Of a stretch of 64,000 nt of DNA, positions 9,983 to 21,288 are shown piece by piece; the stretch's first letter is position 1, and every line of letters starts with the position of its first letter. Source of the DNA: Colletotrichum lupini (taxonomy: Eukaryota; Ascomycota; Sordariomycetes; Glomerellales; Glomerellaceae); contig NC_064679.1 of the NCBI RefSeq assembly GCF_023278565.1, positions 3,782,001 to 3,846,000 of the forward strand, read 5' to 3'. The notes under the pieces were generated by a model that was given only the letters and a program-made list of their open reading frames with translations, searched no databases and had not been told where the DNA came from. Both the position numbers and the translations under genes were made by a program.

Positions 9983-12900
9983 ATGCAGGCCTCCTCGGGC
10001 ATGTTGACCAAGGTACGCTCCGCCCTCGGCGCATTGGGTCTCTGACGAGATCCTATCTTCTTTTCGAGTCCATTGCTCATGTAGTCTACAGTTCGAGTCC
10101 AAGTCCTCCCGCGCAAAGGGCATCGCCTTCCACCCCAAGAGGTGAGCTTTCAACCCATAGCTTCCCTCGAGTCTGCCCCCTTGCTGACGAACAGCTACCA
10201 GACCATGGATCCTCGTCGCACTTCACTCCTCCACGATTCAGCTTTGGGATTACCGCATGGGAACATTGATCGATCGATTCGAAGAGCACGATGGCCCGGT
10301 TCGAGGAATTGACTTCCACAAGACACAACCCCTCTTCGTTTCTGGAGGTGACGACTACAAGATCAAGGTCTGGTCCTACCAGACTCGCCGATGCCTCTTC
10401 ACCTTGAACGGCCATCTCGACTACGTTCGCACTGTCTTCTTCCATCATGAATTGCCATGGATTCTGTCGGCATCCGACGATCAGACGATCAGGATATGGA
10501 ACTGGCAGAACCGCTCTCTAAGTGCGCACAATCCCTAGGATCCCGCGAGGGCTGTGAAGGTAACTAACCTTGATTCGCAGTCTGCACCATGACCGGACAC
10601 AACCACTACGCAATGTGCGCCCAATTCCACCCGAAGGAAGACCTCGTTGTCTCTGCCTCCCTCGACCAGTCTGTCCGAGTTTGGGACATTTCCGGCTTGC
10701 GCAAGAAGCACTCGGCCCCGACATCGATGACCTTCGAAGACCAGGTCGCGCGCGCGAACCAGAACCAGACCGACATGTTTGGTAACACCGATGCTGTTGT
10801 CAAGTTTGTCCTGGAAGGCCACGACCGCGGTGTCAATTGGGTTGCGTTCCACCCGACCATGCCGCTGATTGTGTCTGCTGGCGATGACCGACTCGTCAAG
10901 CTCTGGCGCATGAGCGAAACGAAGGCCTGGGAGGTCGACACCTGCAGAGGACACTTCCAGAACGCCTCTGGTTGCTTGTTCCACCCCCACCAAGACTTGA
11001 TCCTGTCTGTCGGCGAGGACAAGACCATCCGCGTCTGGGACCTCAACAAGCGCACCGCGGTGCAGTCCTTCAAGCGCGAGAACGACCGATTCTGGGTCAT
11101 TGCCGCCCACCCCGAGATCAATTTGTTCGCTGCTGGCCACGATAACGGTGTCATGGTCTTCAAGCTGGAGAGAGAGAGACCGGCATCGTCAGTATACCAG
11201 AACAACCTCTTCTACATCACCAAGGAGAAGCACGTCAGATCCTACGACTTCCAGAAGAGTACCGAAAGCCCGACTTTACTCTCTCTCAAGAAGCTTGGAA
11301 GCCCTTGGACCCCGCCGCGAACCTTGTCGTATAACCCGGCCGAACGCTCCGTTCTCGTCACCTCTCCCTCTGACAGCGGGTCTTACGAACTGATCAACCT
11401 TCCTCGCGATGGATCCGGTGCCATTGAGCCCACCGAGTCCAAGCGCGGCCAGGGCAACTCGGCCATCTTCGTCGCCCGCAACCGTTTCGCTGTCCTGAAC
11501 ACGTCTAGCCAGACAATCGACATCAAGGATCTTTCCAACAACACGACCCGTTCCTTCAAGCCTCCTGTCGGAACCAGCGACATCTACTTTGGTGGTACCG
11601 GCAACCTCCTCATCATTACGCCCACCGCTGTGCATCTTTACGACATCGGACAGAAGAAGAGTGTCGCCGAGTTGGCTGTCAACGGTGTCAAGTACGTTGT
11701 GTGGTCGAATGATGGGCTGTACGCGGCCCTTTTGAGCAAGCACAACGTCACTATCGTGACGAAGACCCTCGAGCAGGTCAGCACATTGCACGAGACTATC
11801 CGAATCAAGAGCGCAACCTGGGATGATGCTGGTGTTCTGTTGTACTCGACCCTCAACCACATCAAGTACACGCTTCTGAATGGAGACAACGGTATTGTCC
11901 GCACCCTTGACCAGACCGTCTATCTGGTCCGTGTCAAGGGCCGTAACGTATACTGCCTTGACAGAGCGGCCAAGCCCAAGGTTCTCCACGTCGATCCCAC
12001 CGAATACCGATTCAAGTTGGCCCTCGTCAAGCGTAACTACGAGGAAATGCTCCACATCATCCAGAACTCCAGTCTTGTTGGTCAATCCATCATCTCCTAC
12101 CTTCAGAAGAAGGGATACCCCGAGATTGCTCTGCAATTCGTGCAGGACCCCGCAACCCGCTTCGAGCTCGCAATCGAGTGCGGAAACCTGGACGTTGCTG
12201 TCGAGACTGCCAAGGAGCTTGATCGTCCTAAGCTTTGGCAGAGGTTGAGCGCCGAGGCCTTGGCTCACGGAAACCACCAGGTCGTTGAGATGGCCTACCA
12301 AAAGCTCAAGCAGTTCGACAAGCTTTCATTCCTGTATTTGTCCACCGGTGACCACTCTAAGCTGGCACGTATGGCCAAGATTGCCGAGCACAGAGGTGAC
12401 TTTACTGCACGTTTCCAGAACGCCCTCTACCTCGGTGAGGTTGAGGACAGGATCCAGATGTTCAAGGAAATCGACCTGTGTAAGTTTGTTACAATGTAAG
12501 CATTAGTAAGATCTCGACTAACAAGACTCAGACCCGTTGGCATACATGACCGCCAAGTCCCACGGCTTGGAGGAGGAGTGCCAGGCTATTCTCGAGGCCA
12601 CTGGTCTCACCGAGGACCAATTGGAGACGCCTACGATTGGGGAGGCTCTGACGCCCCCTAAGCCTGTCGTCCCCACATTCAAGGCAAACTGGCCGACCAA
12701 GGCCACTTCCCAGTCTGTCTTCGAGAAGGCCCTGCTTGGCCAGGTTGAAGGACTGTCTTTGGAGGATACTCCCGCAGCTGCCAACGGCTTCGATGACGAC
12801 GTCGAGGAGGATGTCGCTGCGAAGAAGAATGGCAACCTCATCGACGTCGACGATGATGAGGATGCGGCAGGCTGGGATCTGGGTGATGATGTCGTTCCCG

Positions 12901-13928
12901 AGATCGAGGGCGACTTCGTAAACGTTGACAGTGCGGACGCTGGTGGTGCTGGAAGCAGTGAGGCCGACCTTTGGGCTCGCAACTCTCCTCTGGCCGTGGA
13001 TCATGTTGCTGGTGGCTCATTCGAGTCAGCAATGCAACTCCTCAACAGACAAGTGGGAGCAGTCAACTTTGCGCCGCTGAAGCCCCGCTTCCTCGAAGTT
13101 TACCAGGCATCAAAAACGTATCTTCCAGCCTCTGCAAACCTTCCTCCGTTGGTCAACTACGTCCGACGTACGATTGAGGAGACGGACCCTCGAAAGGTGT
13201 TGCCGATCGTGCCCAGGGATCTCGAGTTCCTGGCGACCAACGATCTGCAACAGGGTTACAACTCGATGAAGACCAACAAGCTCGAGGACGGTCTTCAGAT
13301 CTTCAAGGGTATCCTCCACGCCATCCTTATCAACGCCGTTTCAAGCGAAAGCGAGGTCGCCGAGGCGAAGAAGCTCATCACATCCGCCAGCGAATATGCC
13401 GTGGCCATGGAGATTGAGCTCAGCCGCCGCAAGCTCGGCACCACTGGCGAGCAGCTCAAGCGCAACCTTGAGTTGTCAGCCTACTTTACCATCCCCAAGA
13501 TTGAGGTTCCTCATCGCCAGCTGGCCCTGCACAACGCGATGCAATTGGCGATAAGAAACAAGAACTACGGTTCAGCACTGAGCTTTGCCAACCGCATTAT
13601 TGCCAATGGCGGCTCCAGCAAGCTGACTGAAAACGTGAGTATCAGCCTTTTATTCCAAATATATCCCGACTGACACCTTTTGCAGGCCAAGAAAGCCAAG
13701 GCCCAATGCGAGCGTAACCCCTCAGACGCTATTGAGATCGAATTTGACCAGTTTGCCGAGTTTGATATCTGCGCAGCCAGCCACTCACCCATTTACAGCG
13801 GCACTTCCTACGAGGAGTGCGCCTTTGACGGCTCCAAGTACCACAGCAAGTACAAGGGCACCGTTTGCAAGGTCTGCGGGGTGTGCGAGGTCGGCAAGCA
13901 CGGCAGTGGCCTGAAGCTCTTCGCGTAG
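9983..13928 (+). CDS. COP1: Coatomer subunit alpha (COPI)
   Basis: Largest COPI coat subunit; with beta'- and epsilon-COP it binds dilysine cargo and drives Golgi-to-ER retrieval. Six exons: 9983-10012, 10092-10141, 10202-10521, 10581-12479, 12532-13634 and 13686-13928, giving 1214 residues, the family's usual size. All junctions keep the frame. The N-terminal seven-bladed WD40 propeller is clear ([19 protein letters not shown], then repeated GH...WD units such as VRVWDISG and IRVWDLNKR, to about residue 320). A second beta-propeller and an alpha-solenoid follow, then an acidic linker (about residues 830-890), and the C-terminal COPI_C domain with a Cys pair region near [18 protein letters not shown] and the end GLKLFA. 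Exon 1 encodes only ten residues, [10 protein letters not shown]. It converges with RPN12. Confidence 0.97.
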
Positions 13929-14382
13929 AGAGAGCTAGCTAGTATAATAGATGTCGCCGACCCATGATGGGGTGAAGACTGCATGATTTGGTGCAGTAAC
14001 GCTCGGCCGATGGGGGAATTGGTCTTGGGAAAAGTTTACAGTAGACAGACTGGAGTGTCTGACGAAAACCCCGGGCTTTTGATTGTTAGCAATAGTTTTG
14101 TGGGAGACGAATATATGTCATCATTTGATCCATGACCTCTGATGTGCTAGCGTAATTGAACGTTCAATGTCCCCGCGTGCTCAGTGCATTACCAGAGGTC
14201 GCCATTCACCTGAAGTGCCGAGATTGGATACAAGTCACGCTATTTGGGATGCGTACTTGATCAGATCGTTAACGCCCGGCTTGGATTCCTGTATCCGAGC
14301 TTTCCTTCTTTCATGGTCTGTCTAGTCGCATGAATATTAATACATCAAAAACGTACGCCCCTTTCCTCTCTGCAAACCACGT
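13929..14382. other. Convergent 3' intergenic region (alpha-COP / RPN12)
   Basis: 454 bp between two stop codons on opposite strands; holds the 3' untranslated regions. Nothing else recognised. Confidence 0.5.
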
Positions 14383-15318
14383 CTACACAATGGTCTCCAA
14401 TTCTCTGGCGTAACCCAACGCGTTCTCTATCACCATCTGGCTCATCTCCTTCTCGGTGGTGCCGTCCTCGGCGGCGACGCCCTCGGCGGTGTCGGGGAAG
14501 AAGATGTGGCCCTCCTTCAGGATCCAACCGCGCGCCTGGGCGAAGGAGATGACGTCGCCCTCGGAGTCGAGGAAGAGGAGGGATTTTGCGGAGCTAATGG
14601 GCAGGCTTGGGTATGCGCGCTCACTGCTTGAGGCGATTTCGGAGCGGATTTGGAAGGTGAGGATCTTTTGAAGATGAGAGTGTTAGCATCAACGGTCCTT
14701 TGCTATATGCATATCTTGTGTAGATCATCACAGGGCCAAGGAGAATGAATGACTGGGGGGGATTACCTCTGAGAAGACACCGTACTCCTCGCTAGGCACC
14801 TCACGGCTCTTGAGGGCGTTCCACACGCGGTCGTAGCTGCCCTCCATCAACCACCTCTCGAGACGGATGGGGTAGCCCAGGTACTTGTCGCCCTCGACGG
14901 CGCTGCTGTCGCCGCCGCCCTCGCGGTTGGCCAGGCTCTCGAGCTCCGAGTGGAATTCGGCGTAGCGGCCCTGGGTGAGCAGGAGGAGCAGGTAGAGGCC
15001 GGTGACCTTGTTGCGCTCGGGGACGTTGGGCGGGAGGACGTTGGAGGGGAGCTCGTAGAAGGGCTGGAGCTGCTGGACGTAGCGGGTGAAGGCGTCTGGG
15101 TTCTTTGCGCGGATGGAGGCGAGGGCGCCGAGCTCGTAGGTCTCGCGGGCGAGGGCGAGGAGCTGGGGGGAGGTTTTGGGGTTCGAGGGGGTGAGGGCGT
15201 TGAGCTGGAGGAGGTGGAGTTTTGCTTTGGAGAGGAGGGCGGAGGATTCGGTGTAGGGGAGGGAGGAGCCCTTGGTCTTGAGCTGGGTGAGGACCTGTTG
15301 GAGGTTGCGGTCCGCCAT
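14383..15318 (-). CDS. RPN12: 26S proteasome regulatory subunit RPN12 (lid)
   Basis: PCI-domain lid subunit of the 19S regulatory particle; in yeast it is the last lid subunit to join and gates lid-base assembly. Two exons on the minus strand, 15318-14767 and 14664-14383, with a 102-nt intron, give 277 residues against 274 in yeast. The N-terminal part is helical (ADRNLQQVLTQLKTKG...), with RETYELGALASIRAKN and a Leu-rich TGLYLLLLLTQGRYAEFHSE segment. The C-terminal exon carries the winged-helix end of the PCI domain (LPISSAKSLLFLDSEGDV, then RGWILKEGHIFFP) and ends ENALGYARELETIV. The donor is GTAATC rather than the usual GTAAGT, but without it the frame stops within about 12 codons and the conserved C-terminus is lost. 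Confidence 0.95.
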
Positions 15319-16408
15319 TTTTGGTGGTGGTTGTGTATGTGTGCTGCGGGGTGGATTGGGCTGGTGGTGTTCCGGTTCTCGGGGACTGATGTCGGCAACG
15401 GTCGTGGAACGTCGGCAGATAGTTGCTGTTATGGGAGGTCGAATGACAAGTCTGCCTTGTTGTGGTTTCGTGGAGAGGAAATGGAGAGACGTGGGTTTGC
15501 GATGTTGTTGATCGTGTCAAAGGTTGGAGTGTCCAGATGCTCAGGTAAGGTAAGGTAGGTTCGACGCTTTGGGGTGTTTGGCTCAGCAGGCTGAGAGGCT
15601 GACGAAAGGTGCCGTCAAGCTGGCCAGGTCCGTGCAGGGGTCCTGCGCGCTAACCTTCCTAAGTTTAGGCAATTTTGGAGCTGCTGGTCATCAACGGAAG
15701 CGTCAAGTGTTGTGCTGAGGTAATGCATCTGGTTCACGTGATGCAAAGTCCGACGGTATCGCCGGGCCCGGTCCCTTGTTCCGCTTCAGATTCTCCAACT
15801 TCCGGCACCCCGCCGTGCCGGGTTCCGGCAGCATCTGGGAGAGTCCTGCTTGTCTACCCGCACCTCCCATCCGGCAAGTCGGCATCGCGGACGCGTATGG
15901 CATTCGGGCACTTGGCGGAAGCTTCTTTCTCACATGGCGAACCAGCGTACCTGGTCAGGATCTACTTCTGTCGACGAGGATGCAAGCGAAACCGAGGTCA
16001 TCTGTCCAGTCTCACCGAGGCCAGGCATCTTGCGCATCGCGCGTCTAGTCTCTGATACGTGCTGCTTCTGAATACCGAGCAGCGCGACAACTCTACTCCA
16101 AACTCGCAAACGGAAGGTATTCGCATGGCTTCCGGGCTTGACCTGTCTCGGCACTCATGGCGAACTCTCTCTGGGGTAATGACTGCACTCGCGGGACTTT
16201 GGTTCGCAACTTCTGAGTTCCGGCATGCTCATTGAAATGGGAGATCCAAGTGCCATGCTATACTCTCATGCATATCCTTAATCATCAGAAGGCGATTATC
16301 AAAGTCGTTAGGAACTGCATTTTCTCGATTCCATTCCCGCTAAAGTAGATATTCAGCTCCTCCCAAAAACAACACGCCGAAAGGACACTCGCCCCCAGAG
16401 TAAACCCG
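15319..16408. other. Intergenic region, RPN12 promoter and 3' flank of GspS-like gene
   Basis: 1.09 kb. The part next to 15318 should hold the RPN12 promoter; the part next to 16409 the 3' end of the GspS-like gene. Open frames of up to 126 codons at 15.7-16.1 kb overlap on both strands with no recognisable motif, so I do not call a gene. Confidence 0.4.
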
Positions 16409-17827
16409 CTACGAAATTACAATCTTCTTGATATAGCTCATCATCTCATTCTCCTCCTTATCAAATGAATCAAAGAACGGCTCGACCCGCAACAGGTTCT
16501 CAATCTCCTCCTGGTCGGGAATCTTCTGCCTCATGTAGTTGACGGGTCCATCCTCAATTGAATGCGGGATGAACACGGACGCGTTGGTGGTGATGGGCGT
16601 GCCGTCCTCCCGGATTCCCATGCCCACCGGATCGCCGTCGACGAACCACATACCCAGCACGGGATACCACGAGCTGCCCTTGGCGTCCTTGAACTCGGGC
16701 AGCACAGCAAGCTCCTGCACAATGTACCCTTCCGCGCCGTAGTCTCCCGTCGACGCGTCCTGGAGAATCTCGCCGTCCTTCTTGAGAACCACGTCGGCGC
16801 CCTCGCGCGCAAAGATGGGCTTGCGCGCAAAACTCGTCATGGACGCCGGCGCCTCGTTGTCAAAGTACGTGGGGAGAAGCCACTTGCCCCGCGGGTCGTC
16901 CTTGAACATGTCCCAGAGAACGGCAAAGACAGCCTTGTTGCTCCAGAGGAGCTTGTACGGCGGCTCGATCCAGACTGTTCCTCCGATGTAGTTCCCTTCC
17001 TCGTCGCACTTGCCAATGTTCTCCATGTCCTCGAAACACGCCTCGCCGAACTGCTGGTCGACCATGTACTCCCACGGGTAGAGCTTGAAGATGACGTCGA
17101 TATGCTCCCCCTGCGCATCGTAGAACCGCCCGTCCTTTTTGGACTTTGCAATCTCCTCCATCGTCAGCGCCTTGGTCGTCCACCCGGCCTGCTGGCACGT
17201 CTCCATCAGGAGCATGGTGTTCATCGCATCCTCCCCCGTAGCCTCGCCCTCGCCGACGGCGAAGTGGACGGTTGGCTTATGTCCCAGCTCCTTCTCGACG
17301 AGCGTCATGTTGCGCTTCCACCCTTCAATGAGCTTCTCCGTGATGCTGTTGAACTGGTCATTACCGTGGCCCGTCTGCTCCATCCACAGCCACTGAATCG
17401 ACGCCGCTTCGAGCAGCGACGTCGGCGTGTCGGCGTTGAACTCGTAGAATTTGGGCACGCGCAGCCGCGGGTCCGGGTGCTCGAGACCGCCGAAGCAGAT
17501 GTCGAAGCGGCCGTAGATGCTGCCCCATGCCGGTTCGCGGTCCCACGAGGCCTTTATCTGTTTTAGGGCGAAGGCGGGGACGGCCATTTTCTTGGTGATG
17601 ATGTCTGGGTGCTCTACGAGGTAGTCTGCTGCTTCGCAGCACATTGCGAACACGTCTCTGGCAGCTTCCTCGAGGAGGTTCATCTCCTTTTCGGTGAAGG
17701 AGTAGTAGCGGTCGTCTGGCCAGTACGGCTCTGAGGCGCCGGGGGCTACGAGGTCGGCGAAGACGAGGCCTTGGCTTTGGACCAGGCGGGTGGCATTTGG
17801 CCTCTTTTGTACTGGAACACGGCGCAT
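16409..17827 (-). CDS. Glutathionylspermidine synthase-like ATP-grasp protein (YgiC/YjfC type)
   Basis: Single-exon gene of 472 residues resembling the synthetase half of bacterial glutathionylspermidine synthase (GSP_synth, PF03738), without the N-terminal amidase domain; in that it matches E. coli YgiC/YjfC. Conserved stretches are visible: FYEFNADTPTSLLEA (about residues 130-144), WIEPPYKLLWSNKAV, DNEAPASMTSFARKPIFARE (nucleotide-binding region), GYIVQELAVLPEF, and WFVDGDPVGMGIREDGTPIT near the C-terminus. Family members ligate a carboxyl to an amine using ATP and magnesium; the true substrate of fungal members is not established, so I do not assert glutathione or spermidine. The start is the first ATG in frame at 17827. 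A eukaryotic gene with a mainly bacterial family suggests old transfer, which is inference. Confidence 0.88.
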   Translation of the reverse strand: MRRVPVQKRPNATRLVQSQGLVFADLVAPGASEPYWPDDRYYSFTEKEMNLLEEAARDVFAMCCEAADYLVEHPDIITKKMAVPAFALKQIKASWDREPAWGSIYGRFDICFGGLEHPDPRLRVPKFYEFNADTPTSLLEAASIQWLWMEQTGHGNDQFNSITEKLIEGWKRNMTLVEKELGHKPTVHFAVGEGEATGEDAMNTMLLMETCQQAGWTTKALTMEEIAKSKKDGRFYDAQGEHIDVIFKLYPWEYMVDQQFGEACFEDMENIGKCDEEGNYIGGTVWIEPPYKLLWSNKAVFAVLWDMFKDDPRGKWLLPTYFDNEAPASMTSFARKPIFAREGADVVLKKDGEILQDASTGDYGAEGYIVQELAVLPEFKDAKGSSWYPVLGMWFVDGDPVGMGIREDGTPITTNASVFIPHSIEDGPVNYMRQKIPDQEEIENLLRVEPFFDSFDKEENEMMSYIKKIVIS

Positions 17828-20035
17828 TTTTGTTGTTCTTTTGGTTCAGAATGAGTTAAGAAGGAAGGTGGTGGAGTATGGGCGTTCGAAAGCCAGCAAG
17901 AGTGGGATGGAACAAGGAACTCAAAAGAAAGACACGACGATGCTTGGCCGCTGCCCCAAAGGGCAGTCTCACATACTTATTCACCAGCAGGTCTGCCCTC
18001 GGGCAGTCGCCAGACCTACTCAAGGTTCGGATGAGGCGGGGATCACCCCTAATCTACAACACCCTGAATTCTGATACGGACACCTTGCTGATTGTCCCGA
18101 TCCTGCGGACACTTATTTTGAGTTGGGGTTTGATGGATGGATGGGAAATGTCTCCAGTTAAGTTTGCCGCTAGAAGAAGTCTAATTCAAACGAGGCTTTC
18201 TAGAAGCTTTGACGTCTCCTCAGGATCCTATTATGATCTGCTCCCTCTCTCTTTCTTTCTGCCCCCAAAGACACGTTGCCGCTTAACCGTATTACAATAA
18301 GGGTTGCACACCAACAAGAAGATGAAACCGCAACTCACGGACACTGCGCGCTAATCTCTAGCCTTTTCTGTCTATATGCGCAATATAAGCTGTGTAAGTC
18401 GCGACACGCACGTTGGTTCGCTGTAATATTCAAACGATTCATGAGTAACGCAACCCATGTGGGCTACCGGCACCTTGGGTCGACGAGTCAGGAAAAGCAA
18501 ATTGATCTGCTCGCCTGCCGTATTTGAATAGATTTGGTGAGAATTGCTATTGATACTGCAAACCTCTTTGGTCTTGGCGTTGCGCACAACCCAGTGGCGA
18601 TCTTGGTTGACAACCACGTGCCCACCTCGGCTTCACCGCGATGGCAGTTGCTTGTAGTCGTGTGGCTTGAAGTTAATGGATGTAGTCATTTGACGCCCAG
18701 AATCTGGTGTTGGTTGAGGGCCTCAAAAGCAAAAAGCCATTGAGTCTCTAGCAATCGAATCACCGCATGATGACCCGGGAACACCTGCCGCAAAGTTTGG
18801 CTCTCGCATTTTCAACATTTTCATTACCTACTCTGTTTGTAAAACTGAAGATTTCTGAGCAATTGAGTTTATTGGCAGTTTTAAGCCTATCACATTGACC
18901 TCTTCGGAAATGCGTTTCGCGATACTTGAGTCGTTGCATGCAAAGAGCATCGTACAGGATGACTCTACAGAAACCCCGCTAAGATCTACATTTACGTGGG
19001 GATACCGGAAATGTTTGCCGCAAGAGACAAGAAAGTAGGTAGGACCCCCGGCGGCTATCAAAAGTTTAGCGGAAGCTTGTTTTGTTACAGTATAATGCCC
19101 AGTGCCTTAACGGTCTGGACTCTACAGTCAATGAAACACGGCAACTTCTCAAAACTCGGGAATTCCTACTTTCATGGCTCTGTATCAATCACCGACTTTG
19201 AATTGTCATGATAATGACTTGCTAACTTGGTGAATGACTTGAGTTGAGTGGGGCGAGAGCGAAAGATGATAAGTCTCTAAGGCGAGTAGGCAGTGGTGAA
19301 CATGTCTTCCGTTGAAGCGTCGGAGTATCATCGGTTCAAGCCGAGCCAACACGATCTACAACCCTTTGAAACACGGGTTACTCCGGACAACAGCTCTCAA
19401 CTCGGCGATCATGGTCCCTACTCAGATTGCTCATTGAGGCATTACTACGACTTATTGAAACACGTGGTAGACATTGTGGGAGGAGACTGGTACCTTGCTA
19501 TCAGGGTGGCCTTGTGTAAGTGAGCTTGGAAGGCGAACCGAGAAACCGGGTGGATTCGTAAGGCAGTATCAATTATGACTGGCATAACGTTGTTTCTTGA
19601 TTTTGAATACACGACAGAACCAAGGCCTCCTTGTTCTTACGGCGACATTTTGAAAGAAATTCCCCAGAGTAGATAGGTCTGGAAACATCCTTGAGAACTC
19701 GGCGTCTCGAGATGGCCGAACGCTGCCGGGATTCAGAGAAACAACCCTGACAACTTCGTCCGCGTGAAAGAGATACGCCCGTTTACCCAAATTAAGTCAT
19801 TCTCAAGCTTACCTTGTATACGGTAGAGCCATGATGATGGCGAGTGTCGGGCTTGTTCGTGAAGGGAACCTTGGCAAACTGCTTCACGACATGGGCAAAG
19901 ACAATATAGAAATCTTGCCGTTCAAAGTTCTTGATCTCGGAAATGATTGAGTCAGATGACGGTGAGGTACAATCGGGGAATCATGAGAATCCCAAGTCTG
20001 CCTACGGCGTGGCCGATCCTTTGCGCCGCAACCTG

Positions 20036-20051
20036 TTACCCGTATGGGTAA
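20036..20051. promoter_or_regulatory. Perfect inverted repeat TTACCC-N4-GGGTAA
   Basis: Six-base perfect arms separated by GTAT, 240 bp upstream of the secreted-protein ATG and 50 bp upstream of a TATA-like box. The geometry would suit a dimeric DNA-binding protein; which one is unknown. Confidence 0.35.
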
Positions 20052-20100
20052 TGAGAAGGCTCTCACCATACCATCCATCACGGGCGTCCGTTCGAATGAC

Positions 20101-20108
20101 ATAAATAG
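20101..20108 (+). promoter_or_regulatory. TATA-like box ATAAATAG
   Basis: ATAAATAG about 185 bp upstream of the ATG at 20291, followed by a pyrimidine-rich leader (20,150-20,290), as typical for strongly expressed fungal genes. Confidence 0.4.
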
Positions 20109-20290
20109 GAGGCCTTGATCCTGTAATGGATGCCTTCTTTTTATCATCATCACGCACTCAACTCTTTTAACAACCATCTCTCTGATAACAAACAATCTTC
20201 CAAACCATCTTCGCTTTCTCCAGGTCCAACAACTGCAACCCCTTTCCACCTACCCCAAAAACAAACAACTTCAAAAAAAGAATATCCACA

Positions 20291-20684
20291 ATGAAGACCC
20301 AACACATCACCCTCCCCACCATCCAAATCGCGGCGGCCGCCTTCTTCGCCGCCTCAGCCGAAGCAAAAGTCTACTGCACCGACACGGGGGGAAAAGTCGT
20401 CGCCCAGGCCAGCTGCGACGGCGCCCAGCCCGCAAACACTTTCTTCCTCGCCGAGCACGAGGGCGACGACCTCCAGCTCGGGGACGTCCGACGCCTCGCA
20501 CTCCGCCGTTGCCGCCCGCGACCTCGATGCGCTCGAGGTCGAGGCCGAGGACGAGGCCGAGCGGGTTAGCGGCGGGTTCGGGCGCAGGTCGCCGCAGAGG
20601 CAGTGCGATCCGTCTCTTGGACACTGCGTTGTTAGTGGTGTTGGGAAGGGTGGTAACAATGGTGGTGGTTCCAACGGTTCTTAG
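20291..20684 (+). CDS. Small secreted protein, Gly-rich C-terminus, apparent one-base frameshift
   Basis: The ATG at 20291 opens with a signal peptide (MKTQHITLPTIQIAAAAFFA, cleavage likely after ASAEA at residue 25) and a mature start KVYCTDTGGKVVAQASCDG. The frame then turns into a low-complexity Arg-rich tail after the GGGG run at 20480-20483. Shifting by one base there gives a coherent continuation: an acidic segment (DLDALEVEAEDEAERV), then SPQRQCDPSLGHCVV and a GKGGNNGGG tail ending at TAG 20682-20684. The combined product would be about 130 residues with four cysteines. I do not recognise the family; size, secretion signal and cysteine pattern fit an effector-like or cell-surface protein. 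Either the extra G is a sequencing error, or the gene is a recent pseudogene. The neighbouring transposon lies 400 bp downstream. Confidence 0.6.
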
Positions 20685-20898
20685 GGGAGCATTCTTTTGG
20701 TCTTTGGTAGTCTCTGGGCGGACGTTTGAATAGGCTGTGGGGGTTCTACTACTATGGACTGCAAGTTTGAGAAGGGCTGGACTAGCAGCAGGGAAATAGA
20801 TCCAGGGTCTGGTCCTGGGATAGACTATTACCTTCAACCGTATTTAAAGAAAGACCATGGAGGAATCGAATCTCTTACTTGAGATTTGCAGTCAAGAC

Positions 20899-20904
20899 AA
20901 TAAA
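20899..20904 (+). promoter_or_regulatory. Candidate polyadenylation signal AATAAA
   Basis: AATAAA about 215 nt after the shifted-frame stop codon of the secreted-protein gene, a plausible 3'-end signal. Confidence 0.35.
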
Positions 20905-21078
20905 TTGGTTTCTTCTTCAATTCGAAAGGCCTTATTCAAGACTTAAGAGGATAAGTGGAAGAGATATCTAGCAGTACACCTCGTTATCATCTTTGAATGT
21001 CTTCGGCCTAGATGATTCGTGTGTAATAGCGACTAATACGTAGCTTCGTGAGATGGTCATCATAGGTAAGGGAGATTA

Positions 21079-21083
21079 GAAGA
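21079..21083. repeat. Target site duplication GAAGA, left
   Basis: GAAGA immediately left of the outer copia element; matched by GAAGA at 34450-34454 on the other side. Confidence 0.9.
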
Positions 21084-21288
21084 TATTAGTATCCCTATAA
21101 CAGGGTAGTTAGTTCGAACCGTAGTTAACGAAGAGATTAATTAAACTATATAAATATTTACGTAGTAGGTATAAAAAAGAGGTTCTAACCGTAGGTTAGG
21201 CTAGCTATAATAATTATAAATAGGGCCCCTAATTAGCCCCTGCGCAGTCGGTTATATACCGTAATCGAATTAGACTTCTAATCTAATA
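21084..21288 (-). repeat. 3' LTR of copia copy 1
   Basis: 205 bp, aligns base for base in length with the LTRs at 34245, 48110 and 54755. Shared blocks include AGTTAGTTCGAACCGTAG and TAGGGCCCCTAATT. Confidence 0.95.

Larger units (their letters stand above)
17828..20290. other. Gene-poor intergenic region upstream of secreted-protein gene
   Basis: 2.46 kb without a supportable gene. Short frames occur on both strands but lack start context, codon consistency or recognisable motifs. The last 300 bp contain a palindrome and a TATA-like box belonging to the downstream gene. Confidence 0.45.

Noticed and set aside
11276..12301. 341-codon minus-strand frame antisense to alpha-COP
   Set aside because: Shadow of the strongly biased alpha-COP exon; no recognisable domain or splice context.
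20307..20837. 176-codon minus-strand frame over the secreted-protein gene
   Set aside because: Arg/Pro-rich translation without features; the plus strand has a signal peptide, leader and TATA-like box.
21088..21110. Partial resemblance of the LTR outer end (ATAACAGGGTA) to a homing endonuclease site
   Set aside because: Only about 11 bases match and the other half differs; chance similarity in an AT-rich element.
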